DNA of 64,000 nt, taken from assembly GCF_000224145.3 (NCBI RefSeq), contig NC_020174.2:6369106-6433105 (forward strand), in the 5' to 3' direction. Below the pieces are notes generated by a model, which made no database searches, had not been told where the DNA came from, and saw only the letters and a program-made list of their open reading frames with translations. Within the stretch, counting starts at the first letter, position 1; every line of letters begins with the position of its first letter. This document shows, in pieces, positions 51,501 to 57,771 of the stretch. This stretch comes from Ciona intestinalis. Lineage: Eukaryota > Chordata > Ascidiacea > Phlebobranchia > Cionidae. Position numbers and translations under genes: made by a program.

Positions 51501-54500
51501 ACATTGTACCAGACAAACGTATCGGATCTACCAGGTGGGTAACGAAACATACAATACAAACAGTTATGCTAAACATCGGCAGTCATGATAACAAACTATT
51601 CCATTTTAGACGAGAGCGACCACGAGTAATAGACGACATTATGATTGATGATTACGCTCGACACCGTGAGCCGACCCTATCTCCCGACGAAGAGGAGATC
51701 CCACAAAGGAAGAGACACAGATCATTTTCTCCAGGTCGAAAACACCATCCACGACCATTTGTTCCACCTGCATGGAAACAATACTTCAAGCCGATGTCCG
51801 ATGATGAGAAAGTGCTTCAACCAGTGCAGAGTTACTTGGACCAAACCACCGCCAACGAATACATGCAGGAGATGGAACAACGAGGCGAAGAACCGAGACG
51901 TGAAGAATTCAAAAGCTACTCCGAACTTCTGCGCGAACAGCGAGAATCTCTTGCACAAAGAGAAGTAAAAACTGTTGAGCAGGAAGATGGTATCTACCAA
52001 TACAAACCGATAAAGATTCCAAAACGTGACCCGTATTCGCAAACTTACCAAGAACTGAGAGCGAAACACGATAGCGCCGTTTCAAGAACCAAGAAACTAA
52101 AGTAAGTATTTTTCTTTGCACAAACTTATAAATAAAACGATACAATTCCTATGATGGGCACTCACCAATTATTCCTTTTTAACAGAACCACCGAGCTCAC
52201 TAGTGGCAAGGTCGTTGATATCGAATCGGACGATGAACTACTTCGACCAGTTAACTACGACACATGGAAGTATGCCGGTGTAAAAACCGAAGCCGATCTT
52301 CCAACAACTAAACCAGCACGCCGACAACGTTCCACGTCTGCATCCTCTGCTGCCTCTGAAAGCGACGGTGATTTTAATTACCAACGCAAACGTCGCGAGC
52401 GAGAACGAAGAAGACAAGAACAAGTCGATGAAATGGAAATCGAGATGGAAATGATTAAATCCGCATCAAAGAAACGCTTCACTAAAAAAGCTCGTGATGA
52501 GGAACCAAATTACTTGAAGAAACTTAGACGACGAAGGTGAGGTTTCGAGTATAGTAGAACACACTATACAATAATGGATATTACATTGATGTCGTCAGTG
52601 TGTTTTTGACAGTCTTCCTAAATCTTGTTCTACTTGCAGATCATTTGAATTCGAAGAGCTGATGCGACCAGTCACTGATGTTGTATCAAAGAAGAAGAAA
52701 CGACGACCAGTTTACTCTTCGTCCTCGTCATCCTCGTCAAGCGAAAGCAGCGATGAGGAATATTACCGAAGACAACAATCAAGGAAACAACGAAAATCAA
52801 AACGATCAAGGTAAGCGTCTGATTCACAGTGTTAACATTTGTCGAATTTGTTCCCAACAATTTCGCTTACACACATAATCTTCCTACAGACGATACGATG
52901 AATACGAGGAAGATCTTTCATCTGGAATCGAGTTCACCAGCTCACGTCTGAAAGCAAGAGGTGACCAAGGAGTGACGTCATCTGCTGCAGATTACGCGCC
53001 AAACTTCCAACTGCGCATGCGCAGCCATGTTGTTCCTGCTGGTATGAGCACCAAGCTTAGCGCGTTTGTGCGCGGTCGACCTGAACCACAGATCACGTGG
53101 TACAGGAACGGAACAGAACTCGCATCCGGAGGAACTAAATATTACGTCAGCAACATTGGAGGTAGGAATCCTAAAATATATCTTCTTCCCAAGTGTTTAT
53201 ATCTTGAATTACTTACGCTAACGAATGTTTGTTCTACAGGAGTCACAACACTTGAAATTGTACGATGCCACGAAGGAGACAGCGGTACCTACCGTTGCTC
53301 GGCTAAAAACTACAAGGGCGAAACATCAGACTACGCCACACTCGAAGTTACAGGATCCGAGTTCGAGTCCAGTGCTTCGAAACGAGGTGTGCAAGACTTC
53401 CACGTGAGTTTGGACATGATCGACGCACGTACGAGCATTTCAAGAAACCGATTCGAAACTGTGACACATCTGACACCGGCCAACGAACGAGTGGAGTCTC
53501 GAAGTTCAACCGCATTTGACGAGCGAGGACTTTCCCGCTCATCTGGATTCAGTCCTTATGTTACATCAGAAAGTAGGATGGGAAGCGCAACTCCTTCGTC
53601 ATCTGCTGGAGCTCCGTACTTTGTACTACAGCCGAAGAGTCAATATGTGCTCGAGGGAGACGTGGCAACGTTTTCAGCGCAGTGCGACGGAAAACCATCA
53701 CCAAAACGTAAGTGAAAACTAATTGAGCATTTTCATGTAAAAACCAACTCTCGAATTTTGTGAGATTTTAAACCATTATATTTTGTGCAGTGACTTGGTA
53801 CCACGATGGCCGTATCATCAAGGACAACGAAAAATACAACCTTGGTGCAAACCGAGGAAAGAGAACGCTGGAAATCCGAGACTGTCGTCTTATGGATGCC
53901 GGCAACTATCAATGCATCGCTGAATCCAGCAAAGGATCCGCGACCACTGACTTTACCTTGGACGTGACACCACGACGACGACCAACACCAGCAGCAACTT
54001 CTGTTTATGAAAAGTAAGCACTTTGACGAAATATACAAATACAGAAATGCATTGAGACCGCAGTGTTCATTTACTAATGACCCTTCTACCTACCAGATCA
54101 TCGCCAATGGGTCGAGCTGCATCAAGACAACGCAGAGGGCCCATGGTCGTCGGTCAACTCCATGTTGAGTTGAGACTGGATGGTAAAGTCCATATTGAAT
54201 GCAGCGTTTCAAATCCAGACGATGTCAAGCGTGTGGAATGGACAAAGGACGGTGCGGCAATTCGGTAAGTTTTAAACTACCTATTTCTCTTTTCCGTGCC
54301 CTAATATTTGCTTGGTTTTAAACGGATGATTTATTCTTTCAGTTTTTCAAGCGGTCGCATGAAGTCTGAAACATTCGGCGCTTGCTACTCGTTGATCATC
54401 AATGACCTCTTTGAGGAAGACGCGGGATCATACGAATGTGAGTTGATTGGAACCAACGGTGGATCATCAACTACAACTTGCAGCATGTCACCGCAATCTT

Positions 54501-55137
54501 GCGCCAGCATGCGGAAAAAGATTAGCAAACTTGCCGGCACTCGAGGTCACTCGAGTATGGAACAATCACCGATGAGTGGTTTGATGCAGCACATGGAAAG
54601 ATCCATTGAACAGACATCGAAAATTACTTCATTTTCATCAAAATCATCTTCGACATCGAGCAAAGGTAAGGTTTAAAATCTACTTAACCTCTTTTGTAAA
54701 AACACCGACTACAGACAGAAACATAACATAGATATCTTTTAACCAAAATTCTTATGTAAAGTCAATTATTTTACAGGAAACTCACCTAAAATTGAAGCAC
54801 TTCCGGGATCCGTTTCCGTTACAACAGGAAAGGTTCTCACGCTCACCACCGCCCTCTCTGGCCAAGCACCTTGTGTTGCGGTGTGGTTTCACAACGGAAT
54901 GACTTTAAAGTAAGCTTTAAGACAATTAAAATTTAACTTTTTTATGAACAAATACTAAACCCTTTTACCTACAGTGACGGAGACGACTGTGGGCGTATTC
55001 GCATCGACAGCAACGACACCTCAACCACTTTGACCATTCTTGGAGCAAAATCGACCGACGCCGGGAAATACCGGTTGGAAGTAGCAAGCCCAAGGGGTTC
55101 GGACGCTGCGACCGTGGTAGTTCAAGTCAACATCTAA
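1..55137 (+). CDS. ttn: Titin (A-band to M-band part), 5' partial, 62 exons in window
   Basis: Giant sarcomeric protein that spans the half sarcomere, binds myosin and MyBP-C along the thick filament, and anchors in the M-band. The window opens inside an Fn-III domain (frame 1) and stays in one joinable frame, across 61 GT-AG introns, to TAA at 55135-55137. By reading I count about 48 Ig and 103 Fn-III domains plus one kinase. The order is D-zone, eleven 11-domain super-repeats, 7-domain P-zone, kinase, M-band. Fn domains carry the DGG...Y.VEKR and Y.FRV.AEN.G signatures; Ig domains carry RAG, GRP.P...W and D.G.Y. The order, the kinase and the last Ig domain match vertebrate titin rather than twitchin or projectin, which lack the 11-domain repeats. 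The frame is broken once, by an assembly gap at 37586-38085. Family identity is certain; one-to-one orthology is very likely. Confidence 0.97.
511..2670 (+). repeat. Titin D-zone 7-domain repeat (penultimate)
   Basis: Order Ig (511), Fn, Fn, Ig (about 1450), Fn, Fn, Fn; 2160 nt. The second Fn has a long charged insertion near 1230-1300 ([11 protein letters not shown]). The last Fn carries a smaller one near 2460-2510. In vertebrate titin this 7-domain pattern is confined to the D-zone, near the edge of the A-band. Confidence 0.88.
2671..4770 (+). repeat. Titin D-zone 7-domain repeat (last)
   Basis: Order Ig (2671, [10 protein letters not shown]), Fn, Fn, Ig (about 3565), Fn, Fn, Fn; 2100 nt. 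It directly precedes the first 11-domain unit, so the D-zone/C-zone boundary is at about 4770. Confidence 0.88.
4771..8016 (+). repeat. Titin C-zone super-repeat 1 (11 domains)
   Basis: Ig-Fn-Fn-Ig-Fn-Fn-Fn-Ig-Fn-Fn-Fn, 3246 nt with no intron. It opens with [11 protein letters not shown]. Its position-specific signatures are weaker than in inner copies: Fn position 6 reads ELNSLLW where inner copies read DRNSILW, and Fn position 7 reads KLPSEKW where inner copies read ELPxGRW. In the last Fn the usual DGG turn is DGD. Confidence 0.9.
12047..12840 (+). other. Longest titin intron (794 nt)
   Basis: Donor T|GTAAGT at 12047 and acceptor TTTTTCAG at 12840; joining them makes D-P-I-Y-E-P-G, the normal Fn10-Fn11 linker. 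It is several times longer than its neighbours and the extra length is mostly one open reading frame (12243-12800). Confidence 0.9.
12243..12800 (+). CDS. Intronic 185-codon ORF, possible alternative terminal titin exon
   Basis: Opens at ATG 12243 and ends at TAA 12798-12800, within the sense strand of a titin intron. The sequence before it, ACATTAG at 12234-12240, could serve as acceptor. It has the right phase to continue the titin frame from the donor at 12047, and would end titin with a unique tail. A GTAAGT at 12783 could act as donor but leaves phase 0, which does not fit the next exon. The product is Lys/Arg/Asn/Ser-rich, with two RSSS sites ([16 protein letters not shown]) and a repeated RNVTV near its end. 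I recognise no domain. It could also be a nested gene or chance. Confidence 0.35.
   Translation: MQQVANSRLEKHNVRTSVSYSKNENRRKWNNDLNEANKALELNKLVSEDANNFFHSALPKSQRSSSYSRVESLGRSAGMYNVRSSSLDRFPYLKTYREDCKGRNVQFKAENYFNQNIHSKFDRNRRATGRNSQDFKWVQEAQQLTRSIKNRTKETEQLEIQTGERNVTVGKNGEKTRNVTVSFGR
13369..17574 (+). repeat. Titin C-zone super-repeat 3
   Basis: Same 11-domain order in many short exons. Ig domains begin near 13369, 14460 and 16070. Position 6 Fn has DRNAILW; position 7 Fn has [12 protein letters not shown]. Introns at 14554-14620 and 16164-16232 both cut Ig domains at the same place (G|KP before the C-strand Trp). Confidence 0.88.
17575..21754 (+). repeat. Titin C-zone super-repeat 4
   Basis: Same 11-domain order. 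Ig domains begin near 17575, 18841 and 20395. Introns stop inside Fn position 9 (20981-21063); Fn positions 10 and 11 are already in giant exon 41. Position 6 Fn has DRNSILW; position 7 has [12 protein letters not shown]. Confidence 0.88.
21755..25033 (+). repeat. Titin C-zone super-repeat 5
   Basis: Ig-Fn-Fn-Ig-Fn-Fn-Fn-Ig-Fn-Fn-Fn in 3279 intronless nt. The Fn at position 11 carries an acidic loop insertion at about 24826-24870 ([11 protein letters not shown]). Position 6 Fn has DRNSIMW. Confidence 0.92.
25034..28411 (+). repeat. Titin C-zone super-repeat 6
   Basis: Eleven domains, 3378 nt; the longest intronless copy, because the position 11 Fn has an insertion of about 35 residues at 28126-28246. 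The insert is first basic and Ser/Thr-rich (with a TTTTITT run) and then acidic. Position 6 Fn has DRNSILW. Confidence 0.92.
28412..31678 (+). repeat. Titin C-zone super-repeat 7
   Basis: Eleven domains, 3267 nt. It has the full set of position signatures (DRNSILW at 6, [12 protein letters not shown] at 7, KRETSRLAW at 9). The first Fn has DGC in place of the DGG turn (near 28790). Confidence 0.92.
31679..34987 (+). repeat. Titin C-zone super-repeat 8
   Basis: Eleven domains, 3309 nt. The position 11 Fn has an acidic, Gln-rich insertion at about 34756-34820 ([13 protein letters not shown] followed by Ser). Confidence 0.92.
36873..37585 (+). repeat. Left copy of duplicated contig end
   Basis: This 713-nt stretch (712 plus one inserted N at 37541) recurs at 38086-38797. 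I see only two substitutions, G36913/A38126 and C37432/T38645, both synonymous. It encodes the end of an Fn, a full Ig and most of an Fn of super-repeat 9. Confidence 0.9.
37586..38085. other. Assembly gap of exactly 500 N
   Basis: An N run of exactly 500 looks like a placeholder rather than a measured gap. The sequence on its right repeats the sequence on its left, so the two contig ends overlap and the gap is probably not real. Confidence 0.97.
38086..38797 (+). repeat. Right copy of duplicated contig end
   Basis: Matches 36873-37585 over its whole length, then continues into the unique part of super-repeat 9. It starts at a contig edge, inside the GRWLKCNY strand of an Fn domain. The coding frame here (frame 3) differs from that left of the gap (frame 2) only because of the N placeholders. 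Confidence 0.9.
39495..43081 (+). repeat. Titin C-zone super-repeat 10
   Basis: Eleven domains with four short introns (40372-40443, 40585-40668, 41116-41185, 41381-41459). Position 6 Fn has EKNSILW and position 7 has [11 protein letters not shown]. Confidence 0.9.
40372..41459 (+). other. Titin exons 42-44 with four short introns
   Basis: Exons 40444-40584, 40669-41115 and 41186-41380 encode the second Ig and the following two Fn domains of super-repeat 10. Introns are 40372-40443, 40585-40668, 41116-41185 and 41381-41459, all phase 1. Intron 40585-40668 is 84 nt, has no stop in frame, and could be retained (see findings). Confidence 0.85.
43082..46345 (+). repeat. Titin C-zone super-repeat 11 (last)
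   Basis: Eleven domains, 3264 nt, intronless. Like copy 1 it has lost the inner-copy signatures: position 6 has EPKASRW, position 7 has DGSWWERYN. The third Ig has KCRPSP in place of the usual GRP.P. Confidence 0.9.
46346..47519 (+). other. Titin P-zone, first part: Ig-Ig-Fn-Fn
   Basis: Two tandem Ig domains (46346 and about 46625) followed by two Fn domains (about 46930 and 47230). This breaks the 11-domain rhythm and corresponds in order to vertebrate A164-A167. The first Ig has Cys in the B strand (TLTCKV). The second Fn has a one-residue shorter PKDGG turn. Confidence 0.85.
47520..48487 (+). other. Titin P-zone, second part: Ig-Ig-Fn preceding the kinase
   Basis: Ig (about 47530, [10 protein letters not shown]), Ig (about 47820) and Fn (about 48115), then a short linker into the kinase. 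This matches the order of vertebrate A168-A170, which in mammals is the MuRF1/2 docking site. Binding in this organism is inference from position only. Confidence 0.85.
48488..49365 (+). other. Titin kinase domain (intron at 48954-49038)
   Basis: Ser/Thr kinase of the titin/twitchin/MLCK group. Visible motifs: glycine loop GRGTFG (48515-48532), ATP Lys in AAK (48581), helix C Glu in NREVAIM (48629), catalytic loop HLDIKPEN (48851-48874), DFG (48917-48925), and P+1/APE segment GTPDFCAPE (ending 49082). All residues needed for phosphotransfer are present. Vertebrate titin kinase has EFG and a Tyr-bearing P+1 loop and is regarded as a pseudokinase, so this copy looks more active. The C-lobe ends at EHPWL near 49350. 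Confidence 0.93.
49366..49589 (+). other. Kinase regulatory tail
   Basis: Basic helical tail following the C-lobe, with the conserved string [17 protein letters not shown] at about 49492-49542. In vertebrate titin the matching segment folds back over the ATP pocket and must be displaced by phosphorylation or force. The strong match suggests the autoinhibitory tail is kept here. Confidence 0.8.
49590..50970 (+). other. M-band Ig domains M1-M3
   Basis: M1 is at about 49590-49938, M2 at about 50110-50476 and M3 at about 50562-50970. A basic linker (50023-50105, rich in Arg/Lys) joins M1 to M2, as in vertebrates. M2 opens with [10 protein letters not shown], nearly identical to the vertebrate M2 start. 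M3 contains MFRRLLAN. All three have the C-strand Trp and D.G.Y. Confidence 0.87.
50971..52980 (+). other. M-band interdomain linker (is2-like)
   Basis: About 530 residues of charged, low-hydrophobicity sequence over six exons. It holds a Lys/Glu-rich helix ([13 protein letters not shown]) followed by [10 protein letters not shown], then a FKWYKKVRD block, Arg-rich stretches, two ELLRPV/ELMRPV motifs (near 52229 and 52658), and a nine-Ser run followed by an acidic stretch at about 52711-52760. Several blocks are recognisable in the human M3-M4 linker, so this is homologous sequence, not random filler. Confidence 0.85.
52981..54013 (+). other. M-band Ig domains M4 and M5 with linker
   Basis: M4 is at about 52987-53352 and opens with [11 protein letters not shown], close to vertebrate M4. 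A Ser/Arg-rich linker (about 53353-53612) follows, then M5 (about 53614-53970). The vertebrate M5-M6 linker carries KSP phosphorylation repeats; here the M5-M6 linker is short (about 53971-54150) and I see no KSP. Confidence 0.85.
54097..54665 (+). other. M-band Ig domain M6 and Ser/Met linker
   Basis: Ig domain at about 54150-54480 ([19 protein letters not shown], then [11 protein letters not shown]). The linker to the last Ig is Ser- and Met-rich ([14 protein letters not shown]), similar in character to the vertebrate linker just before M10. No domains equivalent to M7-M9 lie between. Confidence 0.8.
54777..55137 (+). other. C-terminal Ig domain (M10 equivalent) and stop
   Basis: Two exons encode a final Ig that opens with PKIEALPGS and ends in TVVVQVNI, then TAA. 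Both the opening and the position at the very C-terminus match vertebrate M10. In mammals M10 binds obscurin and obscurin-like 1 and is the site of muscular dystrophy mutations. An obscurin partner here is inference. Confidence 0.9.
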
Positions 55138-55154
55138 GACAACCCTCACCGAAT

Positions 55155-55162
55155 TGTAAATA
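55155..55162 (+). promoter_or_regulatory. Pumilio-type motif TGTAAATA in 3' UTR
   Basis: Matches UGUANAUA, the Pumilio family consensus, 18 nt after the titin stop. An 8-nt match can arise by chance in AT-rich UTR. Confidence 0.3.
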
Positions 55163-55319
55163 TTTGAACTAATTGTACAGCGGAAAGTTTAGCAAAGGAC
55201 CCTGCATTGAACCTGCCATGACTTACATGAACACTAATAGAAAACCGTAAGGTTGTGACAACAATCTATACTGTGATATATATATGTACAGTACAATCAC
55301 TATGTTGATATGTTCGACA

Positions 55320-55343
55320 ATGTGTCTTCATTTGAAGACACAT
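55320..55343. other. Inverted repeat, 11-bp perfect stem
   Basis: TGTGTCTTCA and TGAAGACACA face each other across two T residues; the outer A-T pair extends the stem to 11 bp. It could fold as a hairpin in the titin 3' UTR. No known function is assigned. Confidence 0.6.
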
Positions 55344-55659
55344 AATATGACGAGGCTTTATATCCACAAAAGTTTCATACAACTTGATATTGAACATTTA
55401 TGAATAATTCTCTTAAAACTTCTTTGTACAAATGCTTAACCATGCAAGTTTATTGAAATTTCGTTTGACATTTGCATCATATCATTGTTAATATCCTGTC
55501 AATCTGGCCGCTAACTGTAAACCTGTTTACGACTTATATTTTTACTTTAAACAACTCATTCTTGACAAGTACTTTACCATTTATTTTCTCTCTATAACCT
55601 GACGCAGGAAAAACGAGCCAGTTTATGAATTTTATTGTTGATTGTGAATTTGTCTTTTA

Positions 55660-55893
55660 TTATTTTCCAAACGCTTTTAAATATTCTTCATATTTCTGAC
55701 ACTCCCCCTTCTGTTTGACGAGCCATCTTCTTGACATGTGATCCCATAGTGGACACAAACATGCCTCCTTGATAATGATATGTTGACAAAACTGCAATGT
55801 CATTACTTCCATTATACCAATGCCAGTGTCGTGAAGATAGGTAACGTCGCTACCCCTCCAAGCTGATGGGTGGCGAAGTAACCTTCCATTCAC
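55660..55893 (-). CDS. Possible terminal exon of an unidentified minus-strand gene
   Basis: Open for about 77 codons on the minus strand, ending at TAA 55662-55660. AATAAA occurs at 55661-55656 (overlapping the stop) and at 55636-55631, as expected for a 3' exon. The peptide is rich in Trp, Cys and His (HPSAWRGSDVTYLHDTGIG, LCPLWDHMSRRWL), which is unusual for chance ORFs in AT-rich DNA. The 5' limit is not an ATG; an in-frame TAG lies just upstream, so a splice acceptor near 55887-55901 is needed (weak candidates only). I do not recognise the family. It may also be a decayed retrocopy. If real, it is convergent with titin. Confidence 0.35.
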   Translation of the reverse strand: MNGRLLRHPSAWRGSDVTYLHDTGIGIMEVMTLQFCQHIIIKEACLCPLWDHMSRRWLVKQKGECQKYEEYLKAFGK

Positions 55894-56557
55894 GTGATAC
55901 TACTGAGCGATTTCCCTTCGGTTCTGCCGAAATATTGGCAAATGAAAACCCATTATATGGGAAAACTATTCTGTCTTCTCAAACAGAAGAACAGCAATTC
56001 CTGTTATATTAATAGCACTTGTGCTTTTATTTCCCCCAAAACAAAATAGGCCAAACAGAATCTGAAAGTGTCAACAACTTTTACCGTTTATTAACTACAA
56101 CAGTGTTCGTAATATGTTTGTTTGTTTTCAAAATCTTATGTTTCTTCAAATTTCTCAAATCCCTTCATTTCTCACGTGACTTTTAAACATTATTTATGTC
56201 TTTTGACAATATTTGATCAATTATCTTGTAAATTCAACATCAATCAATGTTGCCTTTTTGGCATTTCTTTAATTTCATTTGTAAATGCCACATATTCTGT
56301 CTTTTATGGCACTAATTTACCGCATCTCTTGTTAATTCGTATAACGCCACATATTGCCAAGCGCAATTTATTTCAAATTTACTTGCTTTAAAGCTAAAAG
56401 TTTGAGGTGACGCCTAGGGTTTTCCCGATGTCGACTGTCGGCGCAGTTGCAGGACTATTGGTCTGTCATTCCCTCGCAAATTATGGCAGAACTCAATACC
56501 AGCAACGGTAGCCTTTGCGATCGGGAAGCCCGACTCAACAGTTTTAATAGACGTGTA

Positions 56558-56732
56558 CTGGGCGTGTTTCGTGTTTCACTTGTAACAAATTCAACTTGAT
56601 GTTTCGTTTTCAAAACTAAAATATTGTATGTTCACTTGTTCGCATGATCAAATAAAACACTTTACAAATAAAAATTGTTCATTTGCAATTACAGACGAGA
56701 GAAAAAAATGGGCAGTTTCCATTGGCAGTTTA
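56558..56732. repeat. Direct repeat copy A (about 175 bp)
   Basis: Begins GGGCGTGTTTCGTGTTTCAC and ends near GGCAGTTTA. Copy B lies about 530 bp downstream; the pair differ at a handful of positions and by a short indel near the start. Confidence 0.8.
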
Positions 56733-56958
56733 GGGCAGTTTGTCGGGTCAATTAAGGGTGTTTTAAAGCAGTCTGTTTTGACCATGTTATTTTCTTCATG
56801 TTTTGTTCATATTTTGTATACGTTTCAATCATGTGTTTTTGTTACTATATTTGATTCATGTAAAATCAGGTACACACAATATAGCAACAAATGGGTCCGG
56901 CCACCAAAACGAAATCAATAGAATGCCAGCCGTTCAATCTGGTTAACCGGCCAGCCAA

Positions 56959-56988
56959 CACGTGGTGTTACGTGGCTAACACCACGTG
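56959..56988. repeat. Perfect 12-bp inverted repeat with CACGTG ends
   Basis: CACGTGGTGTTA, a 6-nt loop CGTGGC, then TAACACCACGTG. Each arm carries an E-box palindrome. It lies in a GC-richer island between the two direct-repeat copies, so it may be part of a mobile element. Confidence 0.75.
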
Positions 56989-57092
56989 ATCGTGTCCCAA
57001 GAATGCAGCAAGAGACGCCGTATTTAATTAGGCGCGGGCAAACCACCCACGGGCTCAACAATGATTACTAGGATTGTTACATTTTCCTCATA

Positions 57093-57259
57093 GGGGCGTG
57101 TTTCGTGTTTCACTTGTTCAACTTAATGTTTCGTTTTCACAACTAAAATATTGTATGTTCACTTGTTCGCATGATCAAATAAACCACTTAACAAATAAAA
57201 ATTGTTCATTTGCAATTACAGACGAGAGAAAAATATGGGCAGTTTCCATAGGCAGTTTA
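57093..57259. repeat. Direct repeat copy B (about 167 bp)
   Basis: Same order and sequence as copy A, including the internal AATAAA and a TGCAATTACAG string. The spacing is compatible with a tandem segmental duplication or two insertions of the same element. Confidence 0.8.
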
Positions 57260-57771
57260 ATATTATACCAAAGTACAAATTCAAACAAAGAATCGAAGGA
57301 TTTATTTGAAAAACTACAGTCGTTAAAAAGTGCCTAAAGGTAAAAAGCAGTTGAAAATGTAAAGCGTTCCCGGACATATCGAAACCGTTGTTAACAAATA
57401 TGTGGATCAGCGCTCACAAGCGTACCGAGCATTGTGAAGTATGTCGTTTTAAATTCTTGAATTGTTTTATAAAAGCTTTTGTTAAAATCGTTAAATAAAC
57501 CAAGCAGATAAATGTATAGGAAATTGCCAATATCCTTTCCCAGAGCTTACAGTTACGAGATCCATATACAGTCGTGTGATTGTATTTGCTGGTGGTGATC
57601 CTGTGGGAAAATAGATGTTACAACATAGCGGTTGGTTTCAATAGCCGCTGGATTTAATATTGTTGGTGCGATAAGCCTACATAATTCTAAGAGGAAATAC
57701 CTTACAGAAGTTAAACTGGGTTTAAATAATCGGTTCATTCGTGGGCAAGGTTTAGACCTTTAAGTACAAGA

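Larger units (their letters stand above)
48954..55137 (+). other. Titin 3' exons 46-62 (kinase C-lobe and M-band)
   Basis: Exons that keep frame: 49039-49660, 49750-49938, 50023-50192, 50264-50476, 50562-50694, 50778-50978, 51064-51534, 51610-52101, 52186-52536, 52640-52810, 52890-53161, 53240-53707, 53791-54013, 54097-54264, 54343-54665, 54777-54909, 54975-55137. Most M-band Ig domains are split by one intron, often inside the Trp codon of the C strand (for example 49660/49750 and 50694/50778, both TG|G). Confidence 0.9.
55138..55640 (+). other. Titin 3' UTR region
   Basis: AT-rich noncoding DNA after the titin stop. On the + strand I find no AATAAA or ATTAAA here; the first AATAAA is near 56651. 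The true poly(A) site is therefore unknown and may use a variant signal. It contains a Pumilio-type motif and a short perfect hairpin. Confidence 0.5.
55894..57771. other. Intergenic region between titin and ferlin
   Basis: AT-rich, with no convincing coding on either strand. It includes two GC-richer islands (about 56400-56550 and 56890-57060), a direct repeat and a CACGTG inverted repeat, which together look like interspersed repeat debris. The promoter of the ferlin gene should lie here, but I see no clear core promoter. Spacing of about 2.6 kb from the titin stop argues against a shared operon. Confidence 0.6.

Noticed and set aside
1..55137. Twitchin/projectin or obscurin as the identity of the giant gene
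   Set aside because: Twitchin and projectin lack 11-domain repeats and the M10-type end; obscurin lacks the long regular Fn/Ig A-band array and has RhoGEF and different kinase contexts.
56122..56921. Plus-strand frames of 89-97 codons in the intergenic region
   Set aside because: Ser/Phe/His/Ile-rich translations typical of AT-rich DNA; one overlaps the direct repeat and its second copy is broken differently.
57553..57738. Minus-strand frame of 61 codons upstream of the ferlin start
   Set aside because: No AATAAA after it, no recognisable motif, and composition like the surrounding noncoding DNA.
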